A DNA stretch of 64,000 nucleotides from Ancistrus triradiatus (GCA_025084515.1 JAJAGP010001684.1:1-64000); one strand, 5' to 3'; shown: positions 10,036-22,445, counted from the stretch's first letter. Notes: generated by a model not told the origin, from the letters alone. Numbers and translations are program-made.

Positions 10036-10058
10036 AATCATGATCATGATCATGATCA

Positions 10059-10476
10059 CCCTCCTCGGTGAAACCCCCACCGAGCAGCCTGTTGAAAGAG
10101 CTCTGGTCATAGGTGACACTATTTTACGACACATGAAATTAGCTACTCCTTTAGGGACACCAGCAGCTAGGGTTACATGTATCCTGGGAGCCAGAGTTCC
10201 AGACATTAAAGTGAGCCTTAGCAAGCTCGATAGTCATAGATTCCCTAGGATAGTTGTTCATGTAGGGGCTAATTATATACACCCTCGCCAGTCAGAGGTG
10301 ACTAAGGCTAATTTTCTAGAGATGGTTAGTTGCAAAGGTGATGTGCAATGCAGTAGTGTGCTCTGGCCTCATCCCAATGTGGCGAGGTGACCAAGCCTAC
10401 AGTAGGTTATGGTCACTGAACTGCTGGCTGTCCTTGTGGTGCTCTGAAAACAACATGAGCTTTATAGATATGTAGC
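10059..10476 (+). pseudogene. L2 ORF1 fragment (SGNH esterase-like region)
   Basis: A second copy of the ORF1 segment seen at 12390-12805. The nucleophile block reads VIGDTILRH instead of GDSI, and the HVGAN block is kept. It ends in a frameshift. It carries no other L2 sequence and is cut on both sides. Confidence 0.8.
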
Positions 10477-11630
10477 GTTAATGTCTGAATCACAGTCATT
10501 CAACTATGGCTGCCATCTATACACCATTTTCCAACACCAAGTCCTAAACTTTGACACTTTGGAATGCAAAAAGTCCCACCATCTGGACAAGACTCTGCAC
10601 AGATTAATGGCCAGATAAACAACCTTTTTCTCAAAACAACAGAAGAAACCTAGGACATGGCCAAGCCAGATAACCTATGGCTCCCGCCATCATAAAATAA
10701 GCCAATGTGTTAGTTTTAAAAGGATTTCTGACAGCCACCACCTCAGACTCACTCCTTTTCAAGAGAAATCTGCCCCAATTTTTTCCAAAGGAAAACAAAG
10801 AAAGCCTACTCTCTTTACTTTTACGACCTCTTCCTCAGCCGGCCTGGTGCCAGGAGGACACCCCTGAAAATTTATGACGGAAGGAATCCAGCCTCTTCTT
10901 TCACAGACACACTTTTCAATAATAGTATTAAACTTTTGTTGGGAACAGATTATCTTCGCCTGGAACACTCAATTAGAAAACACATGAGAACTGCTTCATA
11001 ATAAGTCCAAACACACCCATATGTACTTAGCTATTTCAAGCAAAGAATTTGATAAGGGATATTTTTCATACTCCTATATGTAATAATATATATATATGCA
11101 TGTTACTGATTTGTCATGTATTTTCATCTCTATTTGGTTAGTGTTTTAGTTTAATGACCATTTTATATGTCATATGGTCCAGTTTGGTTACGCTTAATAT
11201 AGTAGCTGTTTTATCTATGTGTATCGATCGCTCGTGTTTAATACTTGTTCACACTTATAAAAGGACAGAAATGTAAGTTGTTATTCAGAATGTACTGTAT
11301 CCTACATCTTGTATTGATCGTATTATTATTTGTTTAAGGAATAGCAAATGTATGTGCTGTAGTTAGAATGATTTAACGATGTCCTAGGTTATCAATTCAA
11401 GGTGCCTTTGATCATCTGAACCTTGCAACGAAATTCTGCTACTAAACTTGTAACTTTGAGGATTTTTGGTTATTATGTGATAATTTTAGTCACCCTAGAT
11501 ATGTAGGAATATATTAATCCAAGTTATAGCTTCTGTAAAGCAGCCCATACTAACCTATGGTGAAATTAGAAGACACATCCACCATAGGAGGGGTTTACTG
11601 ATGAGTCAGCTTCTCATTGGCTAAGTCAGG
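10477..11630. other. ptprb intron, no feature identified
   Basis: No ORF with family resemblance, RNA gene or complete repeat is visible. A few stretches, such as the TATAAAAGGACAG region near 11255, look like old transposon promoter sequence, but I cannot assign them. Confidence 0.4.
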
Positions 11631-11989
11631 GCAACCCCTTGTGCCCCCGCCTCCGAGCGCCTACAATGAGGGGCATACGAAAACGACGCGGGCTAACCGC
11701 GTGGTAGCTTTGGGTCTTTTGTTCGAGTTGTTCTTTGTTCTTTGTAAGTCCAGTCTTTAGTTGTTCGTCTTTGTTAAAGTCTTTCGTCCTTAAGTTCTTT
11801 CAAGTTTTTGAGTTTTATTTTTACCTTTAAGTTTTTCTGTGTCCAGCAGTCTTAGTAGTTCGGTATCGCCGAATTAGAAAGTAGATAAAAGAACCAACCA
11901 GCCAAGATCTCATTCACGCTCGTATATCCTAGTTTTTCAAGTCTTTTAAAGCTCGTGGTGCTAGAACGCGTTCGACTCCACCTTTATCT

Positions 11990-12936
11990 GTGGCCAAGAT
12001 AAAATCTGAGTTGTACGCCGCAAGTTCGAGATCCAATAGACCACTACCACCAAGAAAGTCGAGGCGCGGCCTGCAACACATCTGTGGCTCCACGGGCTGC
12101 ATGTCAGCAAGAACTGAGAGGCTAAAAGCCGGTATCATCCAGAAGTCCTTCGAACAGTTGCGTCAGATCTGAATTTTGTAGTTTTAGAGGAGATTGTAGT
12201 TTTAGAGGCGCGCATCCAGACATTAGAGAAGGCTAGCTCAGCTCCTAGCTTAGCAGATCTGGATGCCAAAGGCGAAGTTAGAGCCCCGGCAGAGTCCTCG
12301 CAGCAGGGCAAGTGGGTGACGGTTCGGCGACGTAGTCATAAGGCTAGTCCACGAGAGCACCACTCTTTACCTGTTCACGTGTCCAACAGGTTTGCCCTCC
12401 TCAGTGAAACACCCACTGAGCAGCCTGTTGAAAGAGCTCTGGTCATAGGTGACTCTATTTTACGACACGTGAAACTTGCTACCCACTTTAGGGACACCAG
12501 CAGCTAGAGTTTCTCTGATCCCCGGAGCCAGAGTGCCGGACATTGTAACGAGTCTTAGTGAACTCGAGAGCTGCAGATTCTCTAGGATAGTTATTCATGT
12601 AGGGGCTAATGATATACTCCTTCGTCAGACAGAGGTTACTAAGGCTAATTTTGTAGAGGTGGTTAGCGTGGCGAAGGCGATGTCCGATGCTGTAGTGTGC
12701 TCTGGCCCCATCCCAATGCGGCGAGGTGACCAAGCCTACAGCAGGTTATGGTCGCTGAACTGCTGACTGTCCAAGTGGTGCTCTGAAAACAACGTGGGCT
12801 ATATAGACAACTGGACAGCCTTTGAGGGTAAGCCTGGCCTTTTAGGATGGGCCGGTGTCCATCCCACTCGGGAGGGTTCTGCTCTCATCTCCTGCAACAT
12901 TGTCCATAGTCTTATGGCCCGATTGGTTAAGGGCTG
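11990..12936 (+). pseudogene. L2 ORF1 pseudogene (coiled-coil plus SGNH esterase)
   Basis: Reading pieces in two frames gives a basic N-terminus, a heptad-like stretch (VLEARIQTLEKA), then a hydrolase-type domain of the SGNH family found in ORF1 of CR1/L2 LINEs. Visible blocks are VIGDSILRH (Ser), PGARVPDI (Gly), HVGANDI (Asn) and GVHPTREG (His), so all four family residues are present. A stop near 12170 and frameshifts near 12310 and 12480 inactivate it. ORF1 proteins of this type bind LINE RNA; the esterase function is poorly understood. Confidence 0.8.
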
Positions 12937-13029
12937 ACTATCCAGAGTAGGGGTCAGGCAGCAGACAGACCGGCTTAACCAACTGTCTGCTGGTAGCCAT
13001 GCACCGTCACGCAGAACTCACGTTACTGA

Positions 13030-15835
13030 AACTGTGTCTGTTACCCGCATCTACCCTAAACGTAAACGCTCTCAAAAAGTCTGTTTCAATAACCTCATTA
13101 GTATAAACACAGATAGCTGCCAAAGAAATAACAACATTAGACTAAAGCTAGGATTACTTAACATTAGATCACTTACAAACAAAGCAGTGATTGTAAATGA
13201 AATGATCACTGATAAACGCTTACATGCTCTCTGTCTCACTGAGACTTGAATTAGACCTGATGAATATTTAACCTTAAAAGAAGCCTCACCTCCTGGATAC
13301 AGTAATGCTAATCGCCCTCGTCCTAATGGTCGGGGGAGGAGGCATAGCCACAATTTTTGACAAAGAGTTAGGTGTTACAGCTAAATCCCATTACAAAGCT
13401 AATTCTTTTGAAATACTGATTCTTAATGTGACTGATCCATCCTTATGGAAGCCAAAACCACACTCTTTTCAGCTTATCACTATTTACCGCCCTCCTGGTC
13501 CCTATTCAGAATTTCTTCAGGAATTTGCTAACTATCTTTCCTGCTTAGTACTGTCAACAGATAAGGCTTTAATTGTAGGTGATTTCAATATTCACTTTGA
13601 GAATGAGCAGGTTCAACTTAAAATTGCTTTCGAGTCCATCTTAGAATCCATGGGCATCACTCAGAATGTGATGGGACCAACCCACCGCTGTAATCATACA
13701 TTAGATCTAATATTAACATTTGGTATCAATATAGATAACCTTGATATTTTCCCACAAAGTGATTCGATTTCAGATCACTATCTTTTAGTATTTGAGCTAT
13801 CACTAATAAATAAAATCCTTCTGCCTCGTTATCACACCAAGCGCACTATCTCATCTGCTACTCCAGCTGCGTTTATTAAAAACATACCAAACTTGAAATT
13901 TAATACACCTACGGAGATCAATCATCTTGAGTGTGTAAATGACCAATTAGAATGTGTGTTTTGCTCATTCCTGGATATGATTGCTCCTGCTAGGGTCAAA
14001 CACATTAGGGGAAAAAAAGGCTAGCACCATGGTATAATGACCACACCCATACCTTAAAGCAAAGAACACGGCATCTAGAGCGCAAGTGGAGACATAGTAA
14101 ATTGGAGGTGTTTAAGATTGCTTGGAGGGACAGCATGGCAGAGTATAAGCATGCCCTTACTAAAGCTAAAGCTGCATAATTCTCCTCAGTCATAGAGAAA
14201 AATAAGAATAATCTAAGATTTCTCTTTAATACAGTTTCCAAATTAACAAAAAACCCTATAGAAAGTGACTCTCCCGTTCTGTGTAATTTTAACAGTAATG
14301 ATTTCATGACTTTCTTTAATGATAAGATAGAAAACAGTAGGCATCAAGCTCGATGCTCATCACATCACCAAACTGTTCAGCAACCTTCCAGATGCAGCAC
14401 TAGTGAAGACATCTGTTTAATGAGCTGTAAATCAAGATTAGAATCTTTTACCCTAATTACTATTACTGAACTATCCACACTTATCAGCTCGTTTAAGTCA
14501 TCAACATGTTTATTAGATCTAATTCCTACCTGTTTACTCAAACAAGTAATACCTAGTATTATAGAGCCAGTGTTAGTTATTTTAAATTCATCCCTTAGCT
14601 TTGGTTATGTGCCGAAATCCTTTAAGCCTGCCGTCATCAAACCATTGATTAAAAACCCAATCTTGACCCTTGTGTGATATCTAATTATAGACCAATTTCA
14701 AATCTACCGTTTCTGTCCAAAATCTTAGAAAAAGCCGTCTATCAGCAGCTCTGCAGTTACCTCCAAAGGAATGAAATTTATGAAACATTTCAATCTGGCT
14801 TCAGGCCCCATCATAGTACTGAAACAGCATTAATTAGGGTACTAAATGACTTGTTAATGTCCTCAGATAAGGGATGTGTTTCTTTTCTTATTCTGTTAGA
14901 TTTAAGTGCAGCATTTGACACTATAGATCATGATGTTTTACTAAACAGACTAGAAAATACTGTAGGTATTAAGGGATTAGCACTTTCTTGGTTTAAATCC
15001 TTCTTAACCGATCGGTACCAGTTTGTTCATATAAATCATCTAAGATCTAAGCTCTCAAAAGTGAAGTATGGGTGCCTCAGGGGTCAGTGCTTGGCCCCTT
15101 ATTTATTCTCTCTGTACATGCTGCCACTAGGCTCAGTTATTTGTGACTGTGGCATTAGTTTTCACTGCTATGCAGATGATACACAGCTGTAAATATCGGC
15201 CAAACCAAATGATGGCTTTACGGTCAACAAAATTGAGGAATGTGTAAAGGAAATGAAAGATTGGATGCTATTAAATGTTCTCTTACTTAACTCAGAGAAA
15301 AAGTGAGGTTCTATTAGTGGGACCTAAGGCTGTGAGAGACAGGTTGGCTACATCTATCCTAAATCTAGATGGCTGTCCAGTATTGCCCAGTTCATCTGTA
15401 AAAAACTTTGGTGTCACATTTGATTTAGATCTCTCCTTTGATGTGCACATTAGCAGCATCACTCTAATTGCTTCTTTCAATTACGTAATATCGCTAAACT
15501 TAGAAATAGCCTCTCTTTTAATGATGCAGAGAAACTGGTTCATGCGTTTATAACCTCAGGTTGGATTACTGTAACGCCTTACTTACTGGATGCTCTAGTA
15601 AATCTATAAATAAACTTCAATTAGTTCAGAATGCAGTCACCCGAGTGCTAACTCGAACTAGAAAATTTGATCATATCAGTCCTGTTCTATCATCACTGCA
15701 CTTTTTACCAGTTAAATTCCACATTGATTACAAAATACTTCTTATAACTTATAAAGCTCTACATGGCCTGGCCCCACATTATCTGAGTGAACTCTTAGAG
15801 TCTTACAATCCAGCTTGCTTACTTTGTTCGTAGGG
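13030..15835 (+). pseudogene. L2 ORF2 pseudogene (endonuclease and reverse transcriptase)
   Basis: The endonuclease motifs run LNIRSL, CLTET, YRPPGP, VGDFNIHF, HTLDLIL and SDHYLLVFE (about 13150-13800), the APE-type nuclease that nicks target DNA. The reverse transcriptase runs from about 14500, with FQSGFRPHHST, LLDLSAAFDTIDHD and the catalytic YADD (about 15168-15182). Stops after TET (near 13249), at 14675, after DDTQL (15190) and near 15833 break the frame. The C-terminal part (15561-15833) has LQLVQNAVTRVLTRTRKFD, conserved in the clade. Length and order are normal for L2. Confidence 0.88.
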
Positions 15836-16914
15836 TGCAGGACTTCTTTTAGTTGCTAGAATTAAAAAAGTCACAGCAGTTGGAAAGTTTATCATACATG
15901 GCTCCCCAACTATGGAATAAGCTTCCCACTTTCGTTCGAGACTCAGACACTCTCCAAAATTTTAAGTCTAGGCTAAAGACATACTTATTTGCGCAGGCTT
16001 TTGACTAGATTTAGACTGGGATGCATGGCTCGAGTCACTGGGGCCGGAGTCTGGAGTCATGTCTGGCCTGCCTGCCTCGTCCATTAGCCAGGAGTGTCTG
16101 GTGGGCGGTCTGGCTAAACTGGGCTTTAGTTCTCTTGACCTTGACTCGTGCATCCTTGCTTTAGACTAAGGGCAGAGCTGGGGGTTCATAGTCAAAGAGC
16201 CTTGTTGTGATCAGACACGTTGGGTTGCCGATGTCTCATGTGATCCCTCTTGGCTGTGTTACCTACCAGTTCTCCTCTTTCTAGCTATGCTGCTATAGCT
16301 AATGCTGCCGGGATCTCATGCTACACATGGCATAAGTGATTGTTAATAGACACTGTGCTCTTAATGAATAACTAATTACATTTTCTGTTTTCTCTCCGAG
16401 CGTGTTCCGGCAGTTTTACAGCCCACACCATGATGTCATCTGATGGAGCTCCACTGTGCATAATTCAATTTTAGCGACCATGACTCCATGACTTTAGTTT
16501 CGCTCTTAGATTTATCATCATACCCGGGCCACTTAATGTCGATGTGAATACTTCACATTTATTCGAACTTTGACTCCATGACTGTAGTTTCGCTCTTAGA
16601 TTTATCATCATACCCCGGCCACTTAATGTCGATGTGCATACTTCACATTCTATTCGAACTTTGACTCCATGACTTTAGTTCGCTCTTAGATTTATCATCT
16701 ACGCCGCCCAAGGAGGCTGGGTCCCTTTTTGAGTCTTGGTCCTCCCAAGGTTTCTTCCTAGAACTAGGGAGTTTTTCCTTGCCACTGTCGCCCTAGGCTT
16801 GCTCAACTTGGGATTGGACGTAGTTATTAGGAGATAATCTAAACTTGTAAAGTTGCTTTGAGACAATGCTCCATTGTAAAAAGCACTATGTAAATAAATC
16901 TGACTTGACTTGAC
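15836..16914 (+). repeat. L2 3' UTR and tail
   Basis: About 1.1 kb of non-coding sequence ending in GCTTTGAGACAATGCTCC, an ATAAATCTGACTTGACTTGA tail and a junction. Within it a phrase of about 110 bp (TTCGAACTTTGACTCCATGA) occurs in three tandem copies (16478-16700), an internal duplication that the other copies lack in part. Confidence 0.82.
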
Positions 16915-17990
16915 TTAACATTAGATCACTTACAAACAAAGCCGTGATTGAACACTGATAAATGCTTACACGCTCTCTATCTTACTGAAACTTGAATTAG
17001 ACTGGATGAATATTTAGCTTTAAATGAAGCCTCACCTCCTGGATACAGTCATGCTCATCGCCCTCGTCCTAATGGTCATGGTAGCCACAATTTTTGACAA
17101 AGAGCTAGATGCTACCACTAATCCCATTACAAGGCTTATTCATTTGAAATACTGATTCTTAATGTGACTGATCTATTCTTATGGAAGTCAAAACCACATT
17201 CTTTTAATCTTATCTGTATTTACTGCCCTCTAGGTCCATATTAATCATTTCTTCAGGAATTTGTTAACTTTTTTTCCTGCTTAGTACTTCTAACAGATAA
17301 GGCATTTATTGTAGGTTTTAATATTCACTTTGACAATGAGCAGGATCCACTTAAAATTGCTTTTGAGTCCATTTTAGCATCCATGAGTATTACTCAGAAT
17401 GTGATGGGACCAACCCACCACTGTAATCAGACTTTAGATCTAATAATAACATTTGGTATCAGTATAGATAACCTTGATGTTTTCCCACAAAGTGGTTTGA
17501 TTTCAGATCACTATTTTTTAGTCTTTGAGTTATCGCTAATAAATAAAATCCTACTGCCTTGTAATCACACCAAGTGCACTATCACATCTGCTACTCCAGT
17601 TGCCTTTATTAATTAACCTACCAGACTTAAAATTTAATACACCTACGGAGTCCAATCATCTTGAGCATAGAAATGACCAATTACAATGCATGTTTCGCTC
17701 AACCCTGGATATAGTTGCTCCTACTAGGGTCAAATGCATTAGGGAAATGGTATAATGGAAAAGGAATGGTATAATGACCACACCCATACCTTAAAGCAAA
17801 CATCACGGAGTTTAGAACGTAAGTGGCAACATAGTAAATTGAAGCTATTTAAGATTTTTTGGAGGGATAGCATGACATAGTATAAGCATGCACTCACTAA
17901 AAGCTGCATATTTTTCCTCAATCATAGAGAAAACTAAGAATAATCCTAGATTTCTCTTTAATACAGTCTTCAGATTAACTAAAAACTATC
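16915..17990 (+). pseudogene. Second L2 fragment: endonuclease part of ORF2
   Basis: It matches the first L2 from its LNIRSLTNK codons to just past the linker before the reverse transcriptase. It carries more deletions than the first copy. GVIS-like motifs such as NVMGPTHHCNQTLDLIITFG and SDHYFLVFEL are readable at 17383-17616. It starts exactly where the tail of the preceding L2 ends. Confidence 0.83.
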
Positions 17991-18002
17991 CGGGGTCACT
18001 CT

Positions 18003-18840
18003 TCAGCCACTAGTGGTCAGTATTTGACCCCAAACTGCAGCATGAGTGCCGTCAGCGCGATTGCGTGTGCGTCAGCCCTTCCCAGGCATTTGATGGTTAA
18101 GTGGCGACACCTGTTGTTGAGCCCATATAAGCACACCTTGTGGGCTCACACATTGTCGCAGCTTCGCATGGCTCACTTGCTTCGGCAACCCGACGCTATG
18201 CATGTGCTCGCTCTGCCCCGGCTTGTAACAGCATTCCGGACACTTGCCTTTTTGTTTGACTGTTTTGAGGGACAGTGGTACATCTGGAGGTGCCAAGATC
18301 TCCAGACAGGGTCTATCAGGAGATAGCCCGGTAAGATAGGGCCTTAGCCTATAGTGTAGGGTCAGTTTTTGTTTATTTTTATTTGTTTGTGTTTTCTACT
18401 GGGCTCTCTCCGCTCCGTGTGAGCCTTGCCTACGTCTCCTCTTTCACACCGTTGCCCCAACCCTTGCGATTGGGGGATTTCTGTCCCCATTCGTGATCGC
18501 ATGAGTGATCGCAAGAGGACACAGTGTTTTCTAACCTCATCGTCTTCACTCCCTGCGTCGCAGAACCTCCGCTGGGAATATGCATTCTGCGCATGCGCAG
18601 ACCCAATATGCTGTCCACGCCGTAATCGTATCTTTGAATAGCGATGTTGTACGCTTACAGCGTGGGTTTTCTTTATTAGTTTATTTTTGCTTCTTTTGAG
18701 TTTATTCTTTCATTTCTTTTTGTTATTTATATTTTGGTTTACCATTTCCATCTGGAGCTAACTGCACTTGGGTCCCAATACCTTATTCTTTTGTTTTCAC
18801 AATTCGTCATTCGTTTTTTAATATGGTGAACAGTAACAGA
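18003..18840 (+). repeat. Putative LTR/leader of an unclassified LTR element
   Basis: A non-coding block containing a TATA-like CATATAAGCACACC (about 18122-18137) and ending GGTGAACAGTAACA. A 105-bp stretch of it (18735-18840) recurs at 50988-51097 with the same end point, as expected for an LTR terminus. The 5' end was not located. Confidence 0.45.
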
Positions 18841-19259
18841 AAGATGCGACCAACTAAGTGACCCAGTGTTAGCTCCTGGACCTTCAGTTTGGAGGTCCCC
18901 AGTCATCGCAGTCGGCGGGTCACTCTACCCGGCTCCCGTTTGGTTTATGGGGGGCCTTCAGGTGACTTTAACCAGGTCATGGATGCTGTGTGGTATTCCG
19001 ACCCCCCATGTTGCCCAGCCCCCGTGGTAGCAGGCGCCGGTCAAGACCCAGTTCCAAACCAGGGCTGACTTGCTCAGTTATGCATATGGAACTGGGTATT
19101 CTCCCAACCCCCAAGTTGGCGGACCGCCGTCCTTGTGGGCGTCGGCTTACCACCCACTCCCCGTGGGGAATTTTTTTGCCCACGGGTGAGATGAAAATCT
19201 ATCCGTGGGCCCAGCCGGATTTATCGCGTGACATGTACAATTCCATCTAGCAGATCCCC
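18841..19259. other. Leader region upstream of the gag-like ORF
   Basis: No domain is recognised. The position between a putative LTR end and a gag-like ORF suggests a primer-binding and leader segment. A short ORF on the opposite strand appears fortuitous. Confidence 0.35.
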
Positions 19260-20415
19260 GTGCTGGAGTGGGAGGTCCCGGGGAGCGTCATCCTTGAGCA
19301 CACCACGCCTTTAAGCTCACATCCTGAGCAACTAAGCTCCATCTCCGAGCATTCAGCACCATCCAGTATTTTTGACAGTACTCAAGGCACCAGGATGGTT
19401 GCTGATTATGTAGGGGAATTTCATGAGCTGGGTACGGCTACCGGTTTTGATGACCGGGTGCTCATGGACAATTTTGTGTATGGCCTTTGCGAGGATATGA
19501 GGAATGAGCTGTTCTCTCTCCCGGACCTCGCCTCTCTGGCTGATCTGCATGATTTAGCTATTCATACAGACTCCCATCTTTCCCAACGGGCCATGTTGAC
19601 AGCCAGCCCGTCATGGTCCTCGTGGCTCGTTTATGCCAGTCCTGAGGTCGCCGCACACTTGAGCGTTATTATTGTCCAGTCAGCGCCATGTAGCCTTGCC
19701 GTCTACGAGCCTCAGCTGCTCAGTCCCAAGTCACGTGAGCTCCCCCGTATCCTGGAGCTCAATCAGAGCTCCTGGCCAGTCACTGCTTATATTGCAGCTT
19801 TTTGTGAACTGGCCGTGGAGTCAGGTTTTGGGGACCTGGAGCTAAGGGGCATTTTTAAATACGGTTTGCGTGACCGCGAAGAATTGTTTTTCCCTCTGGA
19901 TGCTTCATCTCTGGCCAATCTGTACGGCCTGGCCATCTGTGCAGATGCCAGCCTTGTTGAGTGGGCCAGGAGAACGCCCGGCTCCACACTCGTCCCTACA
20001 CCTCTTGCTCATTTGTCCCTCAGCCCCATAGTTGAGCAGCCAGAGCCGTCCAGCTCAGTACCTGAGCAATTAAGCTCCATTGTTGAGCCTTTGAGTCTTG
20101 GTCCTCCCAAGGTTTCTTCCTCATAACACAAAGGGAGTTTTTCCTTTCCACTGTCGCCCTAGGCTTGCTCAATTTGGGATTGGACATAGTTATTAGGAGA
20201 TAATCTAAACTTGTAAAGTTGCTTTGAGACAATGCTCCATTGTAAAAAGCACTATATAAATAGATCTGACTTGACTTGACCTTTAGCACCACCTAGCTAC
20301 ATACCTGAGCTCACCATGCCTGTAAGCTCCATACCTGAGCAGTTAAGCTCTGTATCTGAGCAGTTGGTGTCACCTAGCTCCGAGCAAGATGCGCTTGTAA
20401 GCTGTAACTAACAGC
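19260..20415 (+). pseudogene. Gag-like ORF with two capsid-type modules, interrupted by an L2 tail
   Basis: The frame opens at 19260 and contains two related segments of about 65 residues. Module one reads DYVGEFHELGTATGFDDRVL and ends with L-A-D-L-H-D-L-A-I-H. Module two reads AYIAAFCELAVESGFGDLEL and ends with L-A-N-L-Y-G-L-A-I-C. Both fit the C-terminal half of gypsy capsid proteins. P-E-Q-L-S-S-I repeats flank them. The frame is cut at 20093 by an L2 3' tail and resumes in the same style at 20282, with more P-E-Q-L-S-S repeats to a stop near 20412. No zinc knuckle, protease or pol is seen. It might be a non-autonomous LTR element. Confidence 0.55.
20093..20279 (+). mobile_element. L2 3'-tail insertion with CCTTT target duplication
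   Basis: 187 bp of L2 3' UTR, starting GAGTCTTGGTCC and ending in TTGACTTGA. It is flanked by CCTTT at 20088-20092 and 20280-20284. Removing it rejoins the host ORF in frame around a V-E-P/L-A-P-P junction. Confidence 0.8.
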
Positions 20416-20847
20416 TTATAAAGATGCTGTTTTAGTAACATGGGCATAATGGATATTACAAATTACTAGAACAAAGTAAGTCCCCATGGTCAGTTGGAGA
20501 ACATGCTGTTTCAGATACATGTAATTTAAGAACAATAGCAGTACAAGGTGTAAACTAAGTCCCACTGTAACAGTTATTGTTAATACATGCATTGATGCTT
20601 GTTGTGTTACCCACAGGACTCGTATCGAATCCATGTAATGTGGATAAAACCTGGGCTCCTTGTGCTTCACATAAATCTAAAAGCAGCCTCTCATGTTTGT
20701 TGGTTGGTGAGTAATACATTTATTAAAGTTGTATAGTTTATATACACCCTGTATTTATAGTAATAGAGCTATAGGTGCAAACCATATTGTTACTACAGTT
20801 AACGTTAATAGCAAGCTAACATAACTTGTAAAGACTGTCTGTTTTTA
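20416..20847. other. No feature identified
   Basis: AT-rich sequence between the gag-like ORF and a Tc1-like element. I see no conserved ORF or repeat here. Confidence 0.5.
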
Positions 20848-22403
20848 CACATGTGGACGAAATTGTTGGTACCCTTCTGTTAAAAAAGGAAAAACCAACA
20901 ATAGTCACTGAAATAACTTGAAGTTGACAAAAGTAATAAGAAATAAAAATTTACTGAAAATCAGCTAATGAAAATCAGACATTTCTTTTGGATCGTGGTT
21001 CAACAGAATCATTAAAAAATAAAAATAAAATAACTAATGAAACTGGCCTAGACAAAAATGATGATACCTTTAACATAATATTTTGTTGAACAAGCTTTTG
21101 AAGCAATCACTGCAATCATGCGATTTTTGTAACTCTCAATAAGACTTATGCACCTGTACACAGGTATTTTGGCCCACTCCTCATGAGCCAACTGCTCCAG
21201 TTGTCAAAGGTTTGAAGGGTGCCTTCTCCTGATTGCATGTTTCAGCTGATTCCACAAATGTTCAATAGGATTTAGATCAGGGCTCATAGACGGCCACTTC
21301 AGCATAGTCCAAAGCTTTGCTCTTACCCATTCTTGGATGTTTTTAGCTGTGTGATTTTTAGTCAATATAATGTTGGAGGATCCCTGACCTGCAACTGAGA
21401 CCAAGCTTTCTGACACTGGGTAGCATATTTCACTCCATAATGCCTTGATAGTCTTAAGATTTCATTGTTCCCTGCACAGATTCAAGACACTGTGTGCAAG
21501 ATGCAGCAAATCAGCCTCAAAACATAACCAAGCTTCCTCCATATTTCACAGTAGGTTCAATGTTCTTTTCTTTGTATGCTTCAATTTGCATTTGTGAACT
21601 TGGAGTTCATGTGACTTGCCAAAAGGCTCTAGTTTTGGTCTCATCTGTCCAAAGGACATTCTCCCAGAAGCTTTGTGGCTTGTCAATATGAATTTGGGCA
21701 AATTCCTGTTTTTTCATCTCCAGTCTTGCTTTCACAGTGGTTTCTTCCTTTAAGTCCACTTTGGCTAAAACAGCAACGGGTGGTCTCAGGTACCATTCAT
21801 ATTATTGGTGAATAGTCTTTGGTTACCATTCATATTATCTGTCTCTTCAATTTGTCATAAATTTTCCTCTTGCGGCCACATCCAGGAAGGTTGGCTACAG
21901 TCCCATAGACCTTAAAACGTCTGAATAATATGTGCAACTTTAGTCACAGAAACATCAAGCTCCTTGGAGATGGTCTTATAGCCTTTACCTTTAACGTTTG
22001 TCTATAATTTTCTTTCTCATCTCCTGAGACTACTATCTTCTGTGGTCCGTGTTCAGTGTGGTACACACCATGATACCAAAAGGTACAGTGACTACTTTTC
22101 ACCCTTTAATTAGGCAGACTGCCTGATTACAAGTTTGAAGACGCATGTAATTATAATTAAAGGACATACCTTAGTTTAACATGTCCCTATTGTATTGAAA
22201 TAATACATGTACCATCATTTTTTGTCCAGGCCAGTTTCATTAGTTAGTTTTTTTTTGTATTCTGTTGAACCACAATTCAAAAATGTGTGATTTTCAGTCA
22301 ATTTTTATTTATTATTACTTTTCTCAGCTTCAAGTTATGTTGGTGACCATTGTGGGTTTTTCTTTCTTTAATGGAAGGGTACCAACAATTCTGGCCATGT
22401 GTG
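20848..22403 (-). mobile_element. Tc1-like transposon (second family), with TA flanks
   Basis: Ends are inverted: CACATGTGGACGAAATTGTT on the left, and the complement of TTCTGGCCATGTGTG on the right. TA lies outside both (20846-20847 and 22404-22405). The 1556-bp length is typical of Tc1. The transposase is on the minus strand and decayed. Confidence 0.85.
21130..22060 (-). pseudogene. Tc1-like transposase pseudogene (second family)
   Basis: At 21204-21416 the catalytic C-terminal part is readable: a KNIQEWVRAK segment, then WPSMSPDLNPIEHLWNQLK with the third catalytic Glu. N-terminal parts toward 22060 are in broken frames. No full ORF survives. Confidence 0.75.
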
Positions 22404-22445
22404 TAGCTAGTTAGCAGATGTGTAAATCAGCAGGACACTGTCTGT

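Larger units (their letters stand above)
11640..16914 (+). mobile_element. Nearly full-length L2-clade LINE (decayed)
   Basis: In order: a probable 5' UTR, ORF1 with an SGNH esterase-like domain, ORF2 with apurinic endonuclease and reverse transcriptase, a long 3' UTR, and a terminal repeat of TTGACTTGACT. Stops and frameshifts break both ORFs. The 5' boundary is uncertain by about 100 bp. The exact tail junction is at about 16914, where a second L2 fragment begins. Confidence 0.88.

Noticed and set aside
18024..18326. 100-aa plus-strand ORF and its antisense partner
   Set aside because: They lie in a putative LTR, and no conserved motif is present.
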